From: Auxenochlorella pyrenoidosa
Taxonomy: Eukaryota; Chlorophyta; Trebouxiophyceae; Chlorellales; Chlorellaceae
Assembly (NCBI GenBank): GCA_001430745.1
Contig: KQ482076.1
Span: 546,908 to 559,376 of the forward strand
Length of the DNA: 12,469 nt
Direction: 5' to 3'
Below are positions 1-8,700 of this stretch, piece after piece (within the stretch, counting starts at the first letter, position 1; the number at the start of each line of letters is the position of its first letter). The position numbers were made by a program, and so were the translations under genes. The notes under the pieces were generated by a model. The model was not told the DNA's origin and ran no database searches. It saw nothing but the letters and a program-made list of their open reading frames with translations.

Positions 1-171
1 GGTGCACTGCGTGCACGCACGCGGCTGCGCTGGCGCCACGCCGCAGACGGGGGCAGAGGCAGAGGCAGGCTGTGAGGCAGGCAGGTGGCCAACTGACCAC
101 TTGTAACCGCTGACAGGTTCCGACCGGATGCGTGCCAGGCGCATGCAACGCGGCCCGCATGCCCCACCTAC
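1..171 (-). other. Left edge: intron start and unresolved downstream part of the F-box gene
   Basis: A good donor (GTAGGT on the minus strand, beginning at 171) follows the last exon I can support. Two possible acceptors lie further left: a CTCACAG, and a CGCAG after a GCGCCAGC stretch. Neither gives a reading frame with a clear leucine-rich or F-box-like character, so I could not place the next exon. The gene most likely continues beyond the window. Confidence 0.35.
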
Positions 172-1093
172 CCGCCACGGCCAGGCGGAGCGTCACCGCC
201 TGGCTGTCATCCTCCCAGCGCTCGGCAGTCAGCGCCAGCCGCCTGCATGGCGCGGGGCCCAGACGCCATCAGGGGCGGCGCCTCGGCGAGCGCCGCCACC
301 GCGCGTTACTGCAAACCCTGCGATGTGCCGACTGTCCCAGCCTGGCTCAGACAAGCACGCCTCCCAGCAGGGCTGCGCTCCCTCCCACCTGATGCCGGCG
401 CGGCGGCGCAGCAGCCAGGCAATAAAGGATGCGCGCTGCTGGAAGAAGTCTGGCAGGGAGCGGGTGCGCTGCGGGGGCGCGTGAGGTGGCAGGCACACGC
501 TCAGGTGGGGCACGTGGGTGCGAAGGTGCATGCCGAGCCCAGGGGTATGATGCTCTGGCAGGGGCCAGCCCTCTGGGCACTGTCGCCCGCTTGCCTGGGC
601 AAAGAGCGGCAGACGATTGAGGTTCAGGTCCAACAACAGGCTGCTGCCCTCGTCCAGAGAGACAGAGCGCCACCACGCGCAGACGGCCCCTATGGTGAGG
701 CACCTGCGTGTGTGCCAGGTGAAGAGTTGCAAGTGGAAGGTAGCGGGCCTCGAGGGCAGCTGCGGCAACTGGCACAGGGGCGTGGTCCAATGTACCACTC
801 GTCACCTTCGCACAAAGCAGACCCAGGACTTTGGAAGCTCTAGAAACAAAGCATGCACCAAAGCAGAGGAGCAACGCGCACTGGGAGCTGCGAGCACTGG
901 GGAGCTGCGAGCGCCGGCGCCACCGCCAGCGGTGTTCTAGCATGGGCTGTTCCTAGCCTTGGGAGGATGCATGGCGTCCCTCGCACCTTTCACGCAAGGG
1001 GAGGAGAGCGAATATGTGTTGCAGCACTTCTCGTGGCGCAGCGGAAAAGCCTTGTGCTCCACAGCTTGCCGCGACAGCCGCGGCTTGTTCCAT
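172..1093 (-). CDS. F-box-type protein, 5' part, four exons, runs off left edge
   Basis: Inferred exons on the minus strand are 1093-987, 703-595, 468-389 and 242-172, about 122 codons. The F-box spans the first intron: exon 1 ends APREVLQHIFALLPLRE and exon 2 begins RCLTIGAVCAWWRSVSLDEG, which together match the F-box pattern of LP.EVL..IF..LPL followed by VC..WR. Exons 3 and 4 join to give ASFIAWLLRRRAGIRRLALT, the helix-then-LRR start common in green algal F-box proteins. F-box proteins bind Skp1 and bring substrates to SCF ubiquitin ligases; the substrate is unknown. Phases agree at every junction (2, 0, 2). The second intron (594-469) has a GC donor, CAG then GCAAGC, is 126 bp and contains no stop, so a retained form would add 42 residues. 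I chose the ATG at 1093-1091 because it lies just before the F-box; an in-frame ATG further upstream is possible. A TATTTAAA stretch lies only 6 nt before this ATG. Confidence 0.72.
880..912. repeat. Short tandem duplication in intron 1 of the minus-strand F-box gene
   Basis: Two nearly identical 16-17 bp units lie side by side, ACTGGGAGCTGCGAGC at 880-895 and the same with one extra G at 896-912. They lie in the 283-bp intron and are probably replication slippage. I see no function. Confidence 0.7.
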
Positions 1094-1621
1094 GACGTCT
1101 TTAAATACTGCAACATAGTGCACGCGTACTCCCCGATAGATTAAAGGCCGCATGGTGCTGAGACCGTGCTGGGCTGCGACGAGTTGGCGCAGCTCGGGTG
1201 ATCTCGGCGTGGTAGCATCTCCAGCTATTACCACACTCAAGCATTGATCGCACTGACTTTCAAGTGACAGCAGCGCAGAGGAGAGCACCTCCCGTCAGCC
1301 TGCCGCCACTCGCAGCGCCCGCTGGACTGCTTCCGCAGCGCTTGGCCGTCTAGTAGCAACAAGTGAGCATGACAGCACCCGCGCCATTGAGCGCCCGCAG
1401 GCGCGTGAGGCGCTGGGAGTGACCCTTGTGTGCAGCCTCTGCTTGCAGCCCTCCCGCCCTGCCCCTGTGCTGTCGCGTTGATGCGCAGAGCGATCTCCAG
1501 GGCACACCGCCTGACTCTGTCGCCGACCCCTCCTGCCGCCCTCCGCTTATTGCGTCAGCCGCCGCCCAGCCGTCCAGCAGCTCACGCCGGATCGAGCCGC
1601 GCTGCTGCCACAAGTGGCTGC
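1094..1621. promoter_or_regulatory. Divergent intergenic region between two F-box genes
   Basis: About 530 bp separate the chosen starts of the two divergent F-box genes, so this region probably holds both promoters and 5' leaders. A TATTTAAA (minus strand, 1107-1100) is the only TATA-like element I noted, and it is too near the minus-strand ATG to serve it in the usual way. The plus-strand frame of the LRR gene is open back to about 1430, with an in-frame ATG at 1481, so its coding region may begin earlier. I saw no other motif that I can name. Confidence 0.4.
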
Positions 1622-4482
1622 ATGGAACGGTCAGCCAGCGGGGAGCTGGACACCATGCCGGGCAAGCGCAAGGCGCCCGGCCCTAGCAGCAGGGCGCCGC
1701 TACGAACCAGTCCCGCCGAGGCCGGCACCGCTAGGGCGCTGGCGCCAGCAGCCTCGGGCTGTGCGCCAGCTATGAGCAGCCCTGCCATTGGCGCGTGGGG
1801 CCTGCACGGCAGCGGTGAATGCCGGGCGGAGCCAGGCTGCGACAGCTGCCTCTGCGATACAGCAGGCTCGCTCCGCGGCGGCAAAGCCTTCCGTGTCTGC
1901 TCAGATGCCGCGGTCGCTGCGGCGGCGGCGGCAGGCCCACCAGGCAGCCCTGTGGGCAGTCCGGCTGCCGGCGAGGCCCGGCCGCTGAGCTATCTGGGGG
2001 CCAGCGGCACTGCCCTGGGGCCCTGCAGCCTGCCCCCCGGCATGTACCGCAGCTTCCACCTCGGCTGCTGCAGCCGGCTGAGCAGCTCGTCATCCCTGGC
2101 AGATCTCGACGCGGCGGCGGCTGCAGCCGTGCCGGGGAGCGGCGGGGAAGAGGCTGACCCTGCCACAGCAGGCGCAGCAGGCGTCGCGTGCACAACAGCA
2201 GCAGCAGACGAAGCAGCGGCGGCGGCTTCTGCGGAGCGGGGCAGCTGTCCAGAAGCCGCGGCCGGCGCCGCAGACGTTACGGCTGCGGGGCTGGCGGCAG
2301 CCGCGGCCAGCCGGCCTCAGCAGCCAAGCTGGCCGCCGCCATCGCCGGTGTGCGGCGCAGCGCAGCGCGGCCAGCTGGCTTGGCACGGTCGTGATGGGGG
2401 CAAGGACTCGGAGGCGGCGTCCTGCTGGCACGACATCCCGGACGATCTCCTCAGAAGGGTGCGTTGTACTGGGCCTGCTTTGAGGCCGGCATGCCGAGCT
2501 GCTGCTCGCCGCTGCCCCTTACTCCAAATCATGTCGCAAAACTCCAATGGCCGACTTTGGTGCTGATGTGCTCGTGGCGTGCACCTCGTGCCGCGAATGC
2601 TGCTGGGCATTGCCCTCCTCTTGACATTGAGTGTGCCTGGCCTCGCTGCCGAGGGCTGGATGGCCCCGGCCATCGGTCAGACAGGCACTCGGGCAGCCCC
2701 TGCAGGCCTGGGCTGAGGGTCAGGGCGAGGCAGGACGTGCCGGCCACCCATCCCGTCCTGCCCCCCCCGTGCTGCCCGCCGCCCGCAGGTGCTCGACCGG
2801 CTGCAGCCCTCGTCGCTGCGCGTGCTGCGCCTCGTGTGCCGCGGCTGGGAGGCCGCCGCGTCGCGCCTGCTGCGCCACATGCGCCCAGAAACGGTGGCGG
2901 GCAAGCAGCTGAGCCGGCGCTTCCCCTGCCTGCACTCCCTGGACCTCTCCAACGCGCTCATGGGGGTCGACTTTGCGTCGCCGCGCCAGCTGCGCCTGCA
3001 GGTGGGCGGGTGGGCTGGGTGGGGAGGCCCGGCCCTCGGGGCAGCGCGCGAGCGACCTGGCGCTGCCTTGCCAGGCGCTCCTTGTCAACTGGCCTGGCCT
3101 CCGTGTCCCCATGGGTTGCCCTACCCTGCAGAGGTGGCAGCTGCAGATGCCTGCGCACACGCAGGGCCCTGCGTGGTGTCCTTGCATCCCCCCTGCCCCT
3201 ACCCCCACCCGCCCCACCCAGCCCAGCCCACACAGTCCTGCGTGCTCGTTGTGCCCCCACTTTCTGCCCACAACGCAGTCCCTGCTGCTGGATGAGCACC
3301 TCGCTGAGCTGGCGGGCCTGCACCGACTGGAGCAGCTGTCTCTGCGAGGCTGCAGCCGCATCAGGTGGGCACTGGCCACTGGCCGCGCCCCGCACGCGGC
3401 CGCCGCAGCAGGGACCGTCTGCGCTGCTGCTTGGTTGTCCAAGAACTTGCTGCACAGCGCGCGGATGCATGCCGCCTGCACGGTTCTCACCGCTGCCTGG
3501 CCCTGAGCAGCGTTCCCGGCTGCCTTGCCTGCCCTGTGCTCCCTCCCCTCCTGCAGCGGCTTGGGCATTGCCCAGCTGGGCCGCCTCACCAGCCTGGCCT
3601 GCCTGAACCTCAGCAACTGCACCGGCCTGCGCGACGAGTGCCTGGCGGCGCTGGCGGCGGCGCTGCCGCAGCTGGCCACGCTCAACCTGCAGGGCTGCCG
3701 GGTGGGGGACGACGGCGTCGCGCACCTGGCGGCCCTGCCCCGCCTGCGCCACGTGCTGCTGCCCGCAGGCGTGACCGACGCCTGCATGCCCGCGCTGGTG
3801 GGCATGCCGGCGCTGGAGCGAGTGGCGCTGCGCGGCTGCGGCCGCGTCACCACCGCCGGCATCTACCTGCTGCTGCAGGCGAGCGCCACAGGCCCGGCCC
3901 GGCCCGCTGCCGGGGCCCACCTCCCGTCTGCTTGGCATGCAGCGACAGCCTGTGCCACATTTGGTGTCGGGGTCCAAGCAGAGCCAGCTGGAGCAGGCGT
4001 GCGTGGCTGAGCAGCCGTCCCTGCGCCCCCCCCCCCCCCCCCCCCCTTCCCTGCAGCGCCGCGGCCTGAAGCGCGTGGTTATCAGTAAGTGCCCCCAGGT
4101 CACGCTGGAGGCGCTCTGCGCCGGCGACGGCGGCGAGCTCGGCGGCGCCCGGGTGGGTGGCAGGGGTGTTGGGGCACTGGGGGCGCTGTGCTCGTGCCAT
4201 TGCTCGCTGCAGTGTCGCCCGTGCCTGCGGCTCTGATGGCAAGCACGGTTGCGCGCATGTGTCCTGGCGTGTTGGAGTTGCCGAGCTGCCGAGCACCGAG
4301 CTGGCCGGTCGACTGCGCCCGCACCTGCGCGTTGCCCCCTGCCTTCCCCCCTCCCACTGCAGCTGGTCGCAGCTGAGGCTGGCATCACAGCGCAGGCGGC
4401 CGCCGCTGCCGCCGCGGGCCTGCCCGCTGGTCAAGCAGGCATGGTTGGACAAGACATGCAGCTGCTCGTTGGAGAGCCGTGA
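1622..4482 (+). CDS. F-box/leucine-rich-repeat protein (AMN1-like), six exons
   Basis: Inferred exons are 1622-2458, 2789-3001, 3279-3364, 3557-3878, 4057-4152 and 4363-4482, giving 557 residues and a TGA stop. Residues 1-270 are Ala/Gly/Ser-rich and look disordered, with a basic KRK near the start. The F-box runs across the first intron as IPDDLLRR then VLDRLQPSSLRVLRLVCRGW (about 272-300). Leucine-rich repeats of the Cys-containing type follow, including LHSLDLSNALMG, LEQLSLRGCSRI, LACLNLSNCTGL, LATLNLQGCRVG, LERVALRGCGRV and LKRVVISKCPQV. The tail (about 519-557) is Ala-rich. By family this would be an SCF ubiquitin-ligase substrate receptor in cytosol or nucleus; its target is unknown. 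Intron phases fit (0, 0, 2, 0, 0). Intron 4 has a GC donor (CAG then GCGAGC) and a 21-C pyrimidine tract. The start is uncertain: ATGs at 1481, 1622 and 1655 are all in frame, 1655 having the context ACACCATGC. Confidence 0.85.
4026..4046 (+). repeat. Run of 21 cytosines in the polypyrimidine tract of intron 4
   Basis: An unbroken C homopolymer lies just upstream of the CCCTGCAG acceptor at 4056 in the F-box/LRR gene. It acts as the pyrimidine tract of this GC-AG intron. Its length is likely to vary between strains and between sequencing reads. Confidence 0.9.
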
Positions 4483-5712
4483 CGAGCTCAGTACGCATTG
4501 CCGGAGCTAGTAAGATTGGGCAACTTAGTTTGCTGGTACGCTGAGAGCGGGCAAATTCGCCGCTCTAAGCAGCCTCATTTGCTGCATTTGAGGAACTCCT
4601 GCCTTTGGACCCCCGGTGCCCTTTCCCCCCTCCTCTCCTCACTACCCCATGTCATCCTTGCTTTGCAATGCTCAGTTGATTACTGCAGCGTGCTCTTTTG
4701 TCCAGCGAGGCCTTGCCTCTCTCCCGCGTCCTTCGCTCTGCGCCGCCATGACACACATACCCCTTGCACCTCCTTTTGGCAACCCAACCCTGACAAGCAG
4801 AACCACGAGAACTCCCTCTCTGCCCCTCAGGTGCAAGGCCTGAACGCCCAAATCCTGTTGTTAGATCTCCTCGCCTGCCACGGCAGCGCGCTTGCGAACC
4901 AATCCCCTTCCTTGCTGAATGAACGTCAGTGCTTGAACCTGCAAGCTACCTTCAATCAACAGAGGGCTGCGCTCCAGCTGCAGGGCGCAGCGAGGCTGTC
5001 CACGTGGGACAAATGTGGCTGGTGGCGGAGCCAGCAAGCAGCACATTCGCTTGATGCCTGTCCCGCCACTTGGAGCGAGCAGATTCCTTGCAAGGAATCT
5101 GTCGCTGCGGGTTCATGACCCTCAGAACCCCTGAATGCCGGCACTCCTGGAGGCTTCTGCACTGCTTGCCCCTTGAAGACACCAAGTGTGTCTATCCCAG
5201 GCCCTGCCCAGCCTGCATGTTTTCTGCCTGCCGTGACCCTGCCCTGCTCCTTCCTTCCTGGGCCCTCCCAGCTCTGCCCGCTGTTGGCCTGGACCATGCC
5301 TCCTGCCAAAGTAAATCTGGGTATGGGAAGTTCAACAACTCCGGGTATTGTGGCATGGTGTTGTATTGGAGGGTGGGCCACACTCTGCTGGCTTCTTGCT
5401 GGCGAAGCGCCCCTCCGGGCGGTATGCCCATTCAAAACAAAACAGCGGTGTACCGCAGCAACTCGCACGCATGCAGGCCAACAGTCACGGCCGGGGCGGA
5501 GGCAGTCACAATCGTGCTGTCACTCTCCTCAGCCTGCTGCTGGTGGGGTGAAGCACAGCAGCGAGGCTGTCAAATGGGTTCCACTGCCCACCTCCATGGC
5601 CGCACGCATGCCACTGCCTAGCTGGCGCTCCACTCCTGCCTTGCACTAGGGGTGGCCTTTGCCGCTGCAGCGTCCAAAGCATCCTCAAGACCAGCCGGAT
5701 GGCTCAATATCT
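4483..5712. other. Intergenic stretch: probable 3' UTR and upstream region, no gene supported
   Basis: No reading frame here joins across splice sites into a recognisable protein, and base composition is more balanced than in the flanking exons. The open frame at 4498-5118 has irregular composition and no domain I know. The first part is probably the 3' UTR of the F-box/LRR gene. I found no TGTAA, the usual green-algal polyadenylation signal, on the plus strand here. The only structure that stands out is the palindrome at 5074-5106. Confidence 0.55.
5074..5106. repeat. Perfect palindrome with extended arms (hairpin)
   Basis: Bases 5081-5100 form a perfect 20-bp palindrome with arm AGATTCCTTG. 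A C-G pair (5080/5101) extends it to 22 bp. After one bulged G at 5079, AGCGA (5074-5078) pairs with TCGCT (5102-5106), giving a 16-pair stem with essentially no loop. It may be a 3' UTR hairpin, a transposon end or excision remnant, or a symmetric protein-binding site. I saw no second copy in the window. Confidence 0.85.
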
Positions 5713-5719
5713 ATTTATC
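5713..5719 (+). promoter_or_regulatory. TATA-like element upstream of the large secreted-protein gene
   Basis: The sequence TATTTAT stands out as AT-rich in GC-rich DNA, 44 nt before the ATG at 5763. If it is used, the 5' leader would be very short. A GAGGC-GGG-GCCTC inverted repeat follows directly at 5721-5733. This is inferred from position and composition only. Confidence 0.3.
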
Positions 5720-5762
5720 TGAGGCGGGGCCTCCTGCCCCAGCAAAGCAGCCGCACTTTGAG

Positions 5763-8700
5763 ATGCTCAAACGCTGTTCCCGCACCGCCTTGGCGGCGCT
5801 GCTGCTCCTGTTTGCAGCCATTACACTGGTGAGCTTATAGTGCGTGTTTGGGGCGTTGGGCACACCCTGAGCGAGCGTCATCAAACCTTCCGGCTCACGC
5901 TCGCTTTTTCGCAGCTTGGAGCCTCCGCCGCTCCCCCCGCTCCATGGATCTGGAAGTCTCCAGCCCCCGTGACCTCGCTGCTTGGAGACAGGTGTGCGTA
6001 ATACTCTCCGGTTCCGGCTGACATGCGAGCTCGAGGACGGCTAGAGCGCCCTTGGGTCTGACCGTGCTTCACGGTCTCCGGGCATGCCTAGAAATTATTT
6101 TCCGCAAGTGGCGGGCGATCCACTCGGGCAGCCCGGGGCGGTCGGACAGTTCTGCCAGCGCCGCCGCCACTTGGAGAACAGTAGTAGCGCCTCCATCGCC
6201 TGCACGCATCGACAACCCTGAGGTCCATGCCCCACCGTCTTGTTTGGGCGGGAATGGGTTTAGGCGCCTGCAGCAACGCTTGCCAATGCACCCTGCCGAC
6301 CGTGTTTCCCATCCGCTCTGCCGTCCCCCCAGGAGTGCGGCGGCCGCGGCGGCAGTTGAGGCGGCCAGCGGCACAGCGCGCTGCCCGCACGCAGCCCTGT
6401 TCTTCGCAACCACGCTGCTTGGGATCCGCGACAAGGCATCATTCACGCCCGCGGTGAAGGCAGCATACAAACAGTCGCTGCTGGGGATTGCGCCAGGTGT
6501 GCACCTTCCGTGGCAGGCTGGCATGCGGGGCGGTACATGCGTGCACCGCGGTTCGAGCGAACGCTCAACTGGCGTCTGCGTGTGCATGCACAGCCTGCGG
6601 CGCTGCCACCCCAGCTGTCACCCCAGGTGGCAGCACTTTTGCTGTGGCGGTGCTACCTGCGGGCAGGTACTGCTCGACTACCGCCCGCTGTCTGGCGCCC
6701 GTTTTCGCTGCGCCTCCCTGCGACAGCACTCGGCTGCTACTAGAGCGCCCCTCCCTGCTCTTCCCTCTCCCTTTCTTCCTTTGCAGATGCCACTTTCATT
6801 CCGGTGGCCATCGGCCCAGAAGACACGGGGCAGGTGGTGCAGACGGTTGCAGTCTTCCCGGGCCGGTTTGCACCAGCCCTGGCTGCCGCGCAGGCGCTGG
6901 CAGCGCGGCTGCGTGCCGGCAACTTAGAAGCTGTGTTCGATGCGCGCCGCTTTGGCCGGACGCACGTGGAGGTGCTGTCGCAGCCCTACCTGGTGAGCGC
7001 ACGGCTGCCGCTTCTGCATGCCTGGTTGACACGCCTGGCCTACCCGCACTCCCAGCCGCGTGAGGGCGGCCGCGAGGAGGGGCTAGTGCCTGGGCTGGGC
7101 TCATCCTGCAGGCGCGGTGCAGAAGGAGGCTGCTGTCCCTGTGCACATCCCCTTGGCCCGCAAGCCCATGCTGTCTTCTGCTGGTTGTTTGCTGCAGGCC
7201 GACGGCGCCGGCAATGTTGTTACTGGGTTGCCAGGCTCCCAGCCCGCCGGCATGATCACAGGTGGGCGGTGTGGCCATCTGACTGGGCGGGGTTGGGAAC
7301 AGCTCAGACGAATGCCACAACAGCAGGATTTCGACCGCCGTTTCCACGTGCCGCCCTATCATGGCGTGCTATCAGGCTAAGCCTTGTGACCTTATGCTAC
7401 TGCTGGCCATATCTTCTTGTTAATCTGTTGTCTGTTTTGCAGTTGTTTGGTACGACTTGGCGCCGGCAGATGTCACGCCCGCCCTGCGAAACGAGTATGT
7501 GGCAGCCATAAAGGCGCTTGTGCCAGGTGGGTGCTCAAGTGCTTGCACCGCCTTTCGGAGCCGCCAGAACACGAGCTGGGCCAGTCTGCCTGCCTGCCAG
7601 GTTTGCGGGTGTGGCTTGGCATCAGATGGCAAGACTGATGTATTGTGCGCAGCTGACTTCGCCCTACCCTGCCAAGTGCTGGCCAGTGTGTGCGTCGGAG
7701 CATCTTGCAGCATCTTGCAGCATGTTGCAGCCGTGTGCTCCATGAACGAGGCAGATCTTGTTCTGCCATCCCTGCCCTTGCTCCGCAGGCGCCGCTGTGA
7801 CTTACGCCACCCACACTGTGGACGGAGACTGGACTGGCGAAGCTGGCGGCGGCGGTCGCTGTGCGTGCACGCTCTGCCTGCATTGCAGCACAAACCCTCA
7901 GACACTGCCCCTTGCGCCCTGCTGCGTTGCCGGCCCCAGCTGCTGGGTTGCGGTGTTGGGCCCTGGCCTGCTCGGGGAAGCAACAGCTGCCCATCCATTG
8001 ACGGCCATGTGCCTCGCGTCCTCCACCCTGCCTGCAGATGCCGCCCTGAAGCTGGCCACAGACACGATGATCACACAGGCCGACCCTGCCAGGCTGGCAG
8101 CGGCGCTGGAGACCATTCGGCAGCAGCCTGGCAAAGTGTGGCCCGTGTGGAAGGCAAGTGGGGGCGGCGGGGCAGAGAGGGGCGTGGCAGGCTCGCAGGC
8201 GCAAGCTGAGGCCATTGGGCGTCGCAAAGGCGCCTGCCGCCAAGATGAATTGCTGGCATGCTTACAGCCCTGCATGAGTGCGCTCTCCATGGCTCGACTG
8301 GCATCCATCTCTGCTCCCCATCGGCGGCCCTGCAGTTTGGCCAGCTGCACTCCTCGGATGGCTATGGAGTGCGGTGGGTGCCGCAGCCCGGCTTTGCCTC
8401 CCCCTGCGACGGTGAGCCGTACCGCAACCAGGGCTGGCAAACGGGCGGCTTGGTAGTGGGGCTACCCAGCGCTGGTTGCAAACCGAGGGCGCGCATGAGT
8501 GGCAGCCTCCTTGCCAACTGCCTTCACACTTGCTGTTCGCCTCTGCGCGACCCTGTTGGCTTGCCTGCCTGCAGTCCGCACGACACTGCAGCTGAGCGGC
8601 ACTGTGGCCGGGTCGTTTGCATTTGATGGCAAGGCGCGAGCCACCTACCTGGCTGCGCTGCGTGCCAAGCTGCCAGGTGGGCAGGGAAGCCGCACAGCCG

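Noticed and set aside
2720..3862. A 380-codon minus-strand open frame over the same gene
   Set aside because: It has the same character: low-complexity, no motif, and it crosses well-supported plus-strand exon borders.
2958..4388. A 476-codon open frame on the minus strand opposite the F-box/LRR exons
   Set aside because: It runs through both exons and introns of the plus-strand gene, is made of Ala, Arg, Gln and Gly, and has no domain pattern. It is a shadow of GC-rich coding sequence.
4498..5118. A 206-codon plus-strand open frame after the F-box/LRR stop
   Set aside because: It has no recognisable domain, irregular composition, and passes through the palindrome; it is more likely 3' UTR or intergenic sequence.
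4956..5468. A 170-codon minus-strand open frame in the intergenic region
   Set aside because: It shows no motif, signal peptide or splice-joined neighbour, and it also crosses the palindrome.
6540..6570. GGTTCGAG with an inverted repeat, like a tRNA T-loop
   Set aside because: There is no matching acceptor stem, D-arm or anticodon arm around it. It lies in an intron of the large gene.
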